A stretch of 44,508 nucleotides of DNA from Bryobacteraceae bacterium (GTDB lineage Bacteria; Acidobacteriota; Terriglobia; Bryobacterales; Bryobacteraceae): positions 1 to 44,508 of the forward strand of contig JAICXK010000011.1 in NCBI GenBank assembly GCA_025980435.1. Direction: 5' to 3'. The notes under the pieces are model-generated. The model saw only the letters and a list, made by a program, of their open reading frames with translations. It did not search any database and was not told the DNA's origin. A program made the translations under genes and the position numbers. This document shows, one piece after another, positions 26,186-34,153 of this stretch (its first letter is position 1; each line of letters begins with the position of its first letter).

Positions 26186-27315
26186 GACGGATGTATTTCG
26201 CCGCGCTCGCTTGCGCAGTATTAACTTCTCTGTTGATTAGTTGCGGCTCCAGACAAGGCATCGATGCGGCACAAGCGGCGCCTCCGCCCGCTCAGGTTGT
26301 GGAGGAGCCCGATCTGAATCTGATCCGGGTGGACCGGCCGGAGCGCTTCAAATTGGCTGTCGCCGGAGAACGGAAAGAGCTTCCCGAGCTCCATGCAACC
26401 GGAATCATTAGCGCTGATATCGAGAAATCCGTTCCGGTAATCTCCCTCGCCTCCGGGCGTGTTGTTGCCGTGTACGCCAAACTCGGCGATGACGTTCGGG
26501 AGGGACAGCTCTTATTGAAAGTTTTAAGCAACGATATCTCGGCCGCTTCCCAAACCTATCAACAGGCCAAAGCCGATGAGGAATTGGCGCGCCGGCAATT
26601 GGATCGGGCAAAACTGCTTTATGAGCATGGCGCCATCTCATTGAATGGCTTGCAGGTGGCCGAAGATGCCGACCAGAAGAGCCTCGTCGCGGTGAACGCG
26701 GCGGCCCAGCAGATCCGGACTCTCGGCAGCGACGTCAACCATTCCGATCCGGTGATCGGCATCTATGCTCCGGTTTCCGGAACGATCGTCGAGCAGAACG
26801 TGGTGAACGCCGGCAGCGTGCACACGCCGGACAATCAGCCGAATCTCTTCACGATCGCGGACCTTTCAACCGTGTGGGTGATCTGCGATGTGTACGAGAA
26901 CGATTTGCCTATAGTGCGGCTCGGGGATTCAGCGAGCGTGAAGTTGAACGCATATCAGGATAGGACATTCCAAGGCCGTATAGACAACATCGGAAGAGTA
27001 TTGGATCCGGCCATCCGGACAGCAAAGGTCCGGATTGTCCTCCGCAATCCTGGATTGATGCGTGCCGGCATGTTTGTAACTGCGACGTTTCACGGCCGGA
27101 GCGGGAAATCCTACGCCACTGTTCCGGGCACAGCCGTTCTCCACCTGCACGATCGCGATTGGGTGTTCGTGCCGGCAGCTCCTGGCGAATTTCGCAGGAC
27201 CGAGATAGTCGCTGGCCAGCTCCGCGATGATCAGCAGGATGTTTTTTCCGGCATCGCACCGGGCACACGCGTGGTGAATGATGCCCTCGCGCTTTCGGCA
27301 GAATCCGCGCAATAA
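26182..27315 (+). CDS. RND efflux periplasmic adaptor lipoprotein, CzcB-like
   Basis: A 377-residue membrane fusion protein. A lipobox LLISC with Cys21 predicts a lipoprotein anchored to the inner membrane. The lipoyl/barrel halves are visible as GRVVAVYAKLGDDVREGQLLLKV and YAPVSGTIVEQNVVNAGSV, split by a helical hairpin of about 80 residues; the beta-barrel and membrane-proximal domains follow. It links the CzcA pump to the outer membrane channel. It overlaps the upstream gene by 4 nt and lies 15 nt before the pump gene. Confidence 0.93.
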   Translation: MRRMYFAALACAVLTSLLISCGSRQGIDAAQAAPPPAQVVEEPDLNLIRVDRPERFKLAVAGERKELPELHATGIISADIEKSVPVISLASGRVVAVYAKLGDDVREGQLLLKVLSNDISAASQTYQQAKADEELARRQLDRAKLLYEHGAISLNGLQVAEDADQKSLVAVNAAAQQIRTLGSDVNHSDPVIGIYAPVSGTIVEQNVVNAGSVHTPDNQPNLFTIADLSTVWVICDVYENDLPIVRLGDSASVKLNAYQDRTFQGRIDNIGRVLDPAIRTAKVRIVLRNPGLMRAGMFVTATFHGRSGKSYATVPGTAVLHLHDRDWVFVPAAPGEFRRTEIVAGQLRDDQQDVFSGIAPGTRVVNDALALSAESAQ

Positions 27316-27330
27316 GGGCGAAAGCAATAT

Positions 27331-30300
27331 ATGATTCGCGCGTTTGTTGACTATTCACTTCGGAACAAGCTCCTGGTACTGGCAGTCGGCATTTTGTTGC
27401 TCGTCTGGGGTGCGATTTCCTTTAAGAACCTGCCCGTCGAAGCGTATCCCGACGTGGCGAATAATTACGTGCAGGTCATCACCCAATGGCCCGGAAGGGC
27501 CGCGGAAGAAATCGAGCAGCAGGTAACCATTCCCATCGAAGTTCAGATGAGCGGCATTCCTCGCCTGGCAAACGTGCGGTCCATCTCCGAGTTCGGTTTG
27601 TCGGTGGTCACAATGAACTTCGATGACGGATCCAGCGACGACTGGAATCGTCAAAAGGTGCTTGAGCGCCTGTCCGGAGTGTCCCTTCCGAACAACGTGC
27701 AACCCGCCATCGGGCCCGATTACAGCCCCGTGGGACAACTCTATTGGTACACGCTGAAGAGCACGAATCCACAGTACGACCTGATGGAACTCAAATCACT
27801 GCAGGATTGGGTAATCGCGAAGCAGTTGAAATCCGTCCCGGATGTGATTGATGTTTCAAGCTTCGGTGGTGCGACGCGCGAATATCAGGTGCGCGTGAAC
27901 CCCGACAAGCTGATCGCTTACGGACTGGGCATCAATCAGGTGGAACAGGCGCTTTCGAACAGTAACGTCAATGCAGGCGGGAGCTTTATTCAGACGGGCT
28001 CCCAGCAGATGAACGTTCGCGAAGTAGGTCTGTTTCGAAATCTGAAAGATATTAATGCAACTGTGCTCAAAACGCAGAATGGAACTCCCATTAATGTGCA
28101 TGAGATTTCATTTGTCACGCAAGGGCCGAAGATCCGCCTGGGGCAAATTGGCAAGGCCGTTCATCGCGCCGATGGCAAAATCATCGATAATCCCGATACC
28201 GTGGAGGGCATTGTTCTTTTGCGCAAAGGCGCGGATGGCGATGCCATGCTGGCTGCGCTTCATGAGAAAGTCGCGTATCTGAACGACCACTTTCTACCGC
28301 CCGGCGTCAAAATCGTTCCCTTCCTGGATCGAAGCGATCTTGTGCATTTCACTACGCACACGGTGATGCACAACCTGACGGAAGGCATTCTTCTTGTATC
28401 CGTCATCCTGTTCCTGTTCCTCGGCAACGCTCGTTCGGCGTTGATCGTCGTCTTGACAATTCCTTTCTCACTGCTGTTCGCCTCAATTTGCCTGGACTTG
28501 AGCCATGTGCCGGCAAACCTGCTTTCGCTCGGCGCGCTCGATTTCGGCATGGTGGTCGATGGCAGCGTCGTCGTCGTCGAGAACGTATTGCGTCACATAG
28601 GCAGTTATCGGCGCGGTGAACGCACCATCATGGAACTGATTCGTGAGGCGGTTCATGAGGTTCAGAGGCCCGTGTTCTTTGCGCGTGCGATTATAATCAC
28701 CGCCTATCTTCCGATCTTCACGCTGCAGCACGTCGAAGGCCGCCTGTTTCGTCCCATGGCTCTCACCGTCTCCTTCGCGCTCATAGGAGCGCTCCTGTTC
28801 TCTCTCTCCGTACTGCCCGTCCTGGCCGTACTCTTGTTCGGCCGCGAAACTAAGGAGTGGCGAAACCCGCTGCTCGAAGCCCTCATCCGCGGCTACAGGC
28901 GATCGCTCGAGTGGTCAATGGCAGGACTGGGCCGGCGATCTTTGGTCCTCGGCACAGCCTGCGGCTTGCTCCTGGTCGCCGTTTATCTCATGGCCAGCGG
29001 CGCAATCGGATCCGAGTTCCTGCCTCATCTGGATGAAGGCGCAATCTGGGCGCGCGGCACACTGGCGCCCAGTACTGGGCCCAACGAAGGCGAACGAGTG
29101 ATGGAGCGCGCCAGGCTGATCTTCGCGAGCTTCCCTGAGGTAACCCAGGTAGTCAGCCAGGTCGGACGGCCGGATGACGGAACCGATCCGGCCCTGTTCT
29201 CCAATACCGAGTACTTTGTTGACCTGAAGCCTAAATCCCAATGGAGGCCCGTCTTTCACGAGAACAAGGAGGAATTGATTCGCGCCATGGATCGCGAAGT
29301 GGAAAAAATCCCCGGTGCGCTCTGGAACTTCTCACAGCCGATCGCCGACAACATGGAAGAAGCGGTTAGTGGCGTCAAAGGTGAGCTTGCAATCAAGATC
29401 TTCGGGACAGAGCTCAAGGAACTCGAGGCCAAAGGCGACGAAATCGTAAAGGTTATGCAAGGGATCCGTGGAGTCCAGGATCTCGGCCTGTTTCGGGTGA
29501 TTGGCCAGCCCAATCTGAATCTCGTAGTGGATCGCGCAAAAGCGAACCGCTACGGCCTCAGCACGGCCGACATTCAGGATGCGATTGAGACAGACATCGG
29601 CGGCAAGGCCGTTGGCGAAGTGCTGCAAGGAGAAGAGCGCTACGATCTGATAGTTCGCTACCAGCCTGAGTACCGTTCCACCATAGACAATATCAGAAAC
29701 ATCCGGCTGCTGGCCCCGACCGGCGAGCGTGTTTCTCTCGACCAGGTGTGTGACATCCAGATTCGCGATGGCGCTTCGCAGATTTACCGCGAGGACAATT
29801 CACGCTATGTCGCCATCAAGTACAGCGTGCGAGGCCGCGATCTTGGCAGCACCGTAGAGCAGGCGATCCAGGAAGTGAACCGCAAGGTCAAGCTTCCGCC
29901 CGGCTACTCTCTGCAGTGGGCCGGCGAATACGCAAGCGCGAAACGGGCGAATGCCCGGCTGGCCGTTATCGTCCCCGTGACTGTTGCGGTCATTTTCTTC
30001 CTCCTCTATTCGATGTTCAGTTCATTCAAATGGGCTGGGCTCGCTTTGGTCAGCCTGGCTCTCTCGCCCATTGGCGCTCTCTTCGCGCTGTACTTCACTG
30101 GAACGCACTTCAGCGTATCCTCCGGCATCGGCACACTCGCGCTGTTCGGGGTTGCGGTGGAAACGGGCGTCATTATGATTGAGTACATCAACCAGCTCCG
30201 GGCGCGCGGCTACAGCGTTCACGATGCTGCAATCGAAGGCGCCGTCCTCCGCCTCCGGCCGATCATGATGACCATGCTGGTCGCCACACTGGGCCTTTTG

Positions 30301-30483
30301 CCGGCTGCTATTTCCACAGGAATCGGTTCGGATTCCCAAAAACCGTTTGCCATTGTCATTGTTGGTGGCCTCAGCGCGACGCTTCTGCTAAGCGTCTATG
30401 TACTGCCGACCGTCTATACCTGGATTGCCCGCGACGGAGACGTGTTACCGGCTTACGAGCCGGACTTGGCCGAGCCGCGATAA
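27331..30483 (+). CDS. CzcA-family heavy-metal efflux RND pump
   Basis: A 1050-residue inner membrane proton antiporter of the HME-RND family. Twelve membrane helices and two large periplasmic loops are evident. The transmembrane proton-relay motif DFGMVVDGSVVVVEN starts near residue 407 and carries the two Asp and one Glu of the divalent-cation subgroup (Zn/Co/Cd/Ni-type), rather than the copper/silver type, which lacks DFG. Ser replaces the usual Ala after DG. The gene completes a czcCBA-ordered operon. The exact metal is not predictable. Confidence 0.95.
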   Translation: MIRAFVDYSLRNKLLVLAVGILLLVWGAISFKNLPVEAYPDVANNYVQVITQWPGRAAEEIEQQVTIPIEVQMSGIPRLANVRSISEFGLSVVTMNFDDGSSDDWNRQKVLERLSGVSLPNNVQPAIGPDYSPVGQLYWYTLKSTNPQYDLMELKSLQDWVIAKQLKSVPDVIDVSSFGGATREYQVRVNPDKLIAYGLGINQVEQALSNSNVNAGGSFIQTGSQQMNVREVGLFRNLKDINATVLKTQNGTPINVHEISFVTQGPKIRLGQIGKAVHRADGKIIDNPDTVEGIVLLRKGADGDAMLAALHEKVAYLNDHFLPPGVKIVPFLDRSDLVHFTTHTVMHNLTEGILLVSVILFLFLGNARSALIVVLTIPFSLLFASICLDLSHVPANLLSLGALDFGMVVDGSVVVVENVLRHIGSYRRGERTIMELIREAVHEVQRPVFFARAIIITAYLPIFTLQHVEGRLFRPMALTVSFALIGALLFSLSVLPVLAVLLFGRETKEWRNPLLEALIRGYRRSLEWSMAGLGRRSLVLGTACGLLLVAVYLMASGAIGSEFLPHLDEGAIWARGTLAPSTGPNEGERVMERARLIFASFPEVTQVVSQVGRPDDGTDPALFSNTEYFVDLKPKSQWRPVFHENKEELIRAMDREVEKIPGALWNFSQPIADNMEEAVSGVKGELAIKIFGTELKELEAKGDEIVKVMQGIRGVQDLGLFRVIGQPNLNLVVDRAKANRYGLSTADIQDAIETDIGGKAVGEVLQGEERYDLIVRYQPEYRSTIDNIRNIRLLAPTGERVSLDQVCDIQIRDGASQIYREDNSRYVAIKYSVRGRDLGSTVEQAIQEVNRKVKLPPGYSLQWAGEYASAKRANARLAVIVPVTVAVIFFLLYSMFSSFKWAGLALVSLALSPIGALFALYFTGTHFSVSSGIGTLALFGVAVETGVIMIEYINQLRARGYSVHDAAIEGAVLRLRPIMMTMLVATLGLLPAAISTGIGSDSQKPFAIVIVGGLSATLLLSVYVLPTVYTWIARDGDVLPAYEPDLAEPR

Positions 30484-30493
30484 GGGCGATAAT
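30466..30493 (+). promoter_or_regulatory. Weak candidate promoter for the SnoaL-like gene
   Basis: TTGGCC (30466-30471) and GATAAT (30488-30493) are spaced by 16 bases and lie across the end of the pump gene. The transcript would have a leader of about 110 bases before an AGGAGA ribosome site at 30598-30603. This is low-confidence pattern matching. Confidence 0.22.
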
Positions 30494-30609
30494 TTCCCAT
30501 CGAGTCTTCCTGGATTTCGCAACTTTGGGCGCAAGGCCAACATCAGACGACAAGCGTTAGCCCACGGTTAGCGGTAGCAAAATTCACCAGCGTACATAGG
30601 AGACCAATC

Positions 30610-30999
30610 ATGGCTGCAGCACCACAATCAGCGCCTACTACTCAGGAAGTTGCGGACAGACTCGTGAAGCTCTGTTCCGAAGGGAAGTTTGAGGAGGCTA
30701 CGAAAACTCTCTATTCTCCCGATATTGTGAGCGTCGAGGCAGGCGCGCCTCCCGGACAATCGCGTGAAACGAAGGGCCTGGAAGGCGTCCTAAAAAAAGG
30801 CGAATGGTGGACCGCTAACCACGACGTCCACTCGGCTGTTGTGGAAGGTCCGCTGGTCGCGGCTTCACATTTTGCCGTGACTTTCAAATTGGACGTCACC
30901 TTCAAGCCGGAAAAGAGGCGATTTCAAATGGAAGAAGTCGCCGTCTACAAAGTTGCGGACGGCAAGATCGTCTACGAAGAGTTCTTCTACAACATGTAA
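30610..30999 (+). CDS. SnoaL-like / NTF2-fold small protein
   Basis: A 129-residue soluble protein with the pattern of SnoaL-like (NTF2 cone) domains: an N-terminal helix (TTQEVADRLVKLCSEGKF), a helix-loop with a long central segment, then antiparallel beta strands with alternating hydrophobics and a final EEVAVYKVADGKIVYEEFFY. No signal peptide. AGGAGA lies 6 nt before the ATG. Related proteins include isomerases, small hydrolases and simple ligand binders, and no catalytic set can be named here. It stands alone between the efflux operon and the minus-strand genes. Confidence 0.75.
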   Translation: MAAAPQSAPTTQEVADRLVKLCSEGKFEEATKTLYSPDIVSVEAGAPPGQSRETKGLEGVLKKGEWWTANHDVHSAVVEGPLVAASHFAVTFKLDVTFKPEKRRFQMEEVAVYKVADGKIVYEEFFYNM

Positions 31000-31026
31000 G
31001 CGACGGACCGGAGCCGCGGGCTTGGA

Positions 31027-31515
31027 TCACCCGACTTTTCCGCCACCAAAGATCCGATGGAAGAAAGCCTTCCAGTGCCATTGCGGCTCCTGACATTCCG
31101 GGGCGGGCGCATACATAATCGTATCGGTGCCGCGTTGCACCCCGAGTGATTGCAGTTCCGCCCCGCCGGCTTTCACGTTAACCGTGACGAACGTTTTGCA
31201 GCCGTCAATGGACGCAATCTGCCATGGCGAAGTGATCTTCTTATCAGGTCCCCAGTCTTCCAGAAAGCGTTGATAGTCGTAATTCCGGCAGGGTTTAGCC
31301 TCGGAGCAGCCCCAATCGGTATATGCCTGCTGGTATTTATGCGCGTTCACTTGCGCCAGGAAGCGGTTGACGGTCTGCTTCTCCGAATAGTTATGAAAAA
31401 TCAGATAGAGAATCCAGACAATGATAAGAGCGGCAATGCAGCCGAGGACGATCCATTTGATAATGCGATGGCGGCGTTCGTCTCCCGCCCCGTAGGTCTG
31501 CAGATATCCGCCCAT
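31027..31515 (-). CDS. Membrane-anchored hypothetical protein
   Basis: A 162-residue protein with a basic N-terminus (DERRHRIIKW), one strong membrane helix at about residues 20-42 and an exported C-terminal domain of about 115 residues carrying four cysteines (WGCSEAKPC, DGCKTF, PECQEP) that could form two disulfides. The second half resembles small NTF2-like or DUF4878-type stress domains (QTVNRFLAQVNAHKYQQAY), but I cannot name the family firmly. The gene lies 17 nt after the OmpH-like gene on the same strand and is probably co-transcribed with it. Confidence 0.65.
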   Translation of the reverse strand: MGGYLQTYGAGDERRHRIIKWIVLGCIAALIIVWILYLIFHNYSEKQTVNRFLAQVNAHKYQQAYTDWGCSEAKPCRNYDYQRFLEDWGPDKKITSPWQIASIDGCKTFVTVNVKAGGAELQSLGVQRGTDTIMYAPAPECQEPQWHWKAFFHRIFGGGKVG

Positions 31516-31532
31516 CGTTTCGTTTGCTTAGC

Positions 31533-32090
31533 CTACTTGGTTGAAGCTGCTGGTGCTGAAGCGCCGCTCACCGGATAGGTCTTGTCATAAGCAGCCGTCG
31601 CCTCCGCTGTGATGTCCAACGCCGGCTTGTAGTAAATGGTATTCGTCACGTCAATCACCACATCGATTCCCCGCGCTTCCGCGATTTTCTTCACCACGGC
31701 GGCCATCTGACGGCCCGCGCGCCCCAGAATGTCCTGCCGGTCCATATTCACATCACTCTGTAGATCCTCGCCCTTACGTTGCAGTTGCTTCTGTTTTTCA
31801 GTGGCGCTCTGCCGGAGTTGGGCCTCGCGGTCCGGCGTAATATTGGGGGCGCTCAGTTGCTGCTGGATACTCTGCAGATCGTGCTGCAACGTTTCAATCT
31901 CTTGCTGGCGCGGCCGGTATTTTGCCTCCAGATCCGCTTGGTCTTTCTTAATCTCCTGCGTGTCGGCTACCGCCTTTTGCGCATTTACGATGGCAACCTT
32001 CGCCGGAGGGATGGCCTGCGCTTCCACGCTAGCCGTCGTAAGCACCCCAGCGGCAGACAGGAGCAGAATGCTCCGCAAACTGAAAAACAT
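31533..32090 (-). CDS. OmpH/Skp family periplasmic chaperone
   Basis: A 185-residue secreted protein with a signal peptide ending near VEAQA. The mature part starts with KVAIVNAQKAVADT, typical of OmpH/Skp, followed by about 100 residues of heptad-like helices rich in Gln, Glu and Lys and a C-terminal VVIDVTNTIYY beta segment. Skp trimers hold unfolded outer membrane proteins in the periplasm. An in-frame GTG at 32093 with AGGAG 9 nt upstream is a possible alternative start. It lies downstream of hpnI, separated by about 100 bases. Confidence 0.88.
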   Translation of the reverse strand: MFFSLRSILLLSAAGVLTTASVEAQAIPPAKVAIVNAQKAVADTQEIKKDQADLEAKYRPRQQEIETLQHDLQSIQQQLSAPNITPDREAQLRQSATEKQKQLQRKGEDLQSDVNMDRQDILGRAGRQMAAVVKKIAEARGIDVVIDVTNTIYYKPALDITAEATAAYDKTYPVSGASAPAASTK

Positions 32091-32191
32091 CACCTTTTGA
32101 AACTCCTATGATTGATCCAGCCGGACCTGTCCTCTCCTGCGAGCGTCCTGCCGAAGCTTTCAGACTAACATTCTATGGATGAAGCGCCCCG

Positions 32192-33307
32192 TCAGCGTTC
32201 AATCCGGCCCCGCGAATCGATGCGGAGGCGGCGGTCCCGCCAGCGCACTGCCCTTCCAGCGTAGGATGCTGCCCAGACCGCGAACGCATACAGATCCCAA
32301 AGCGGCCCCAACCAGCAAAACGATGCGATCTTACGCGAGCCAAGCACGAACCTGGCCGTTATTAATGCCGAAATAATGCGCAAACAGGCAAGCGCGACTG
32401 CGGGAAGCCATGCGCCCGAAGCGAGCGAGATCAAAGCCCACACCCCTGCCTGGGTGAGCGGAAGCCCCGCATATGCCTTGCCTTTCGAAGTCCGGATCGT
32501 GCGTGCCCAGCGGACTTGGTGGTGCCACACGCCGCTCCATGTAGCCTCCCCGAGCGAGGTTTCCACTGTATAAGTAGATAGCAGCGCGCGCTTTCCCAGG
32601 CCCGTGAGGCGCTTTGCCAGTTGATAGTCATCGGCCAGATAATCGCCGATCGCCGCAAAGCCGCCGGCTCGTTCCAAATCGGCAGCGCGGAAGGCGAGCG
32701 TCGCTCCGAGCCCGAACTCTCGCACACCAACCAGAGGCGCAACCAGTGCGCTGGGCATGAAATCGGTCGCAATGCCAAACGATTCCCAAGCTGCCGCCAG
32801 CGTGTGCGCCTTCGCCCGGTAGAGACACGTGACCACCCCAATGTCTGGATCGGCAAGCTCCGCGACCACTTCCCGCAGGTAAGTGGGAGTCACTTCGATA
32901 TCGCTATCGTTCACTACCCAGACCGGGTAGCGCGCGTGACGGGCAAGTTCCATCAGAACACCCACTTTGCCGTTCGCCGCAGATCCGGAGCCGGAAATCA
33001 GCCGGAGGGATGCCTCCGGGAATTCGCGCTGCAACCGCAGCACCTCCTGTGCCGCGGGGTCGCTTTCCTCGCGTACCCCAAACAGAACTTCAAATTGCGG
33101 GTAGTTTTGTCGTACTTGAGACCGGAAAGCGTCTCGGGTATTCGGATCCAGCCCACGCAGCGGCTTCAGAACCGAAACGCCGGGACAGAAGTTCTGCTCA
33201 TCCCGTCCCTTTTCCGGACGGCTCCGCTGTAAATGCCGTAGCGCAGCCACAATGGCGAGGCACTGATAGGCCGCGGCAGGAATAAAGACAAACCAGTAAA
33301 GCGGCAA
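32192..33307 (-). CDS. hpnI: Hopanoid-associated glycosyltransferase HpnI (GT21, ceramide glucosyltransferase-like)
   Basis: A 371-residue membrane glycosyltransferase. Family marks are LKPLRGLD near residue 47, NDSDIEV with Asp134/Asp136, DYLADDYQLA with Asp226/Asp227, and the QVRW motif at 264-267, which together define GT21 ceramide-glucosyltransferase-type enzymes. An N-terminal helix and two or three C-terminal membrane helices hold it in the inner membrane. HpnI is known to transfer N-acetylglucosamine to bacteriohopanetetrol, the first step to the cyclitol ether. A TTG start is used; no other start fits after the in-frame stop upstream. It is last in a four-gene operon with hpnJ. Confidence 0.87.
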   Translation of the reverse strand: MPLYWFVFIPAAAYQCLAIVAALRHLQRSRPEKGRDEQNFCPGVSVLKPLRGLDPNTRDAFRSQVRQNYPQFEVLFGVREESDPAAQEVLRLQREFPEASLRLISGSGSAANGKVGVLMELARHARYPVWVVNDSDIEVTPTYLREVVAELADPDIGVVTCLYRAKAHTLAAAWESFGIATDFMPSALVAPLVGVREFGLGATLAFRAADLERAGGFAAIGDYLADDYQLAKRLTGLGKRALLSTYTVETSLGEATWSGVWHHQVRWARTIRTSKGKAYAGLPLTQAGVWALISLASGAWLPAVALACLRIISALITARFVLGSRKIASFCWLGPLWDLYAFAVWAASYAGRAVRWRDRRLRIDSRGRIER

Positions 33308-33314
33308 ATTGGGA

Positions 33315-33674
33315 CTATCGAGCCAGCATTAACACGCCGGAGAGGACCAGCAGAGCGCCCGCTGTGCGCCGCTTACCGACTGCTTCCTTGAGCACGAATT
33401 TCGCCAGAAATGTCTCGAGCACCAGGCTCGCGGCGGAGGCGGGCACTGCGAAGCTGAGCGGCGCAATCTGCACCAGAGCCATGAAGGCAAAGAAGGATAG
33501 CGCCATACACCCGATCGCAAGCATGAGGTAACGGCGGCTGAGAGTCAGACGCAGCAGCCGAACCAGTCCGCGCGCTCCGACAGATTGTTCGCCGCTGCGC
33601 TTCATCTCGTAGCTTTGCAGCAGGTCAGCCAGAACAGTGCTGACAACAATGATCGCCAGCAGGGCCCACTTCAT
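33315..33674 (-). CDS. Half-size DMT/EamA-type transporter, subunit 2
   Basis: A 119-residue protein that is almost wholly membrane helices: four can be counted. It follows the EamA/small multidrug resistance pattern, including the proline-containing PLSFAVPASAASLVLETFLAKFVLKE. It overlaps the longer partner gene by 4 nt (ATGA) and precedes hpnI by 7 nt. Paired four-helix transporters such as ArnE/ArnF flip lipid-linked sugars across the inner membrane; by position this pair could move a hopanoid or lipid-linked sugar, which is inference. Confidence 0.82.
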   Translation of the reverse strand: MKWALLAIIVVSTVLADLLQSYEMKRSGEQSVGARGLVRLLRLTLSRRYLMLAIGCMALSFFAFMALVQIAPLSFAVPASAASLVLETFLAKFVLKEAVGKRRTAGALLVLSGVLMLAR

Positions 33675-34153
33675 CTCTCCCCCTCAGTCCGCGGTTCCGT
33701 CTGATGCGTTGTGGTCCCGACAATTGCCGCGCCTGCAAAAATGAGCAAAGTTCCAATCCAGTGTTTGGGGCTAACTGCTTCATCCAGAAAGAGTCTGCCA
33801 AGCACAGCGGCAAGCACATACCCGACTCCGGTTAGCGGAAGCGCGAAACTCAAATCGGCCCAGCTCATCAGAGCCATACGCGTCAACAGCCACAGAATCA
33901 GCAGAGCGATCCCGCCCGCAACAAATGGATTCAGAATCGCTCGGATGTAACCGAGCGGATTCCAGCCCATCGATTCGCCTAGATGCTTCATGCCCCACGC
34001 GAGGCAGAGATTGCCCACCGCGTTGAACAGTACAACCGCGAACGCCAGGAGAAAGGTCTTCAGTTTGGAAGTCCCCGCCGCCGCTTGGTTGATTACAAGC
34101 TCTTCGGAGGGTCCGGCGAAAACCACCTCAATCTCTTCTGCCAGATCTGTCAT
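33671..34153 (-). CDS. Half-size DMT/EamA-type transporter, subunit 1
   Basis: A 160-residue protein with about 30 cytoplasmic residues (acidic MTDLAEEIEVVF), then four membrane helices. The stretch LSFALPLTGVGYVLAAVLGRLFLDEAVSP is the typical EamA helix with its Asp-Glu end, followed by a last helix WIGTLLIFAGAAIVG. Its ATG shares one base with the hpnJ stop (TAATG), and its 3' end overlaps the second small transporter by 4 nt. The two are most simply a heterodimer, comparable in design to ArnE/ArnF. Confidence 0.83.
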   Translation of the reverse strand: MTDLAEEIEVVFAGPSEELVINQAAAGTSKLKTFLLAFAVVLFNAVGNLCLAWGMKHLGESMGWNPLGYIRAILNPFVAGGIALLILWLLTRMALMSWADLSFALPLTGVGYVLAAVLGRLFLDEAVSPKHWIGTLLIFAGAAIVGTTTHQTEPRTEGER

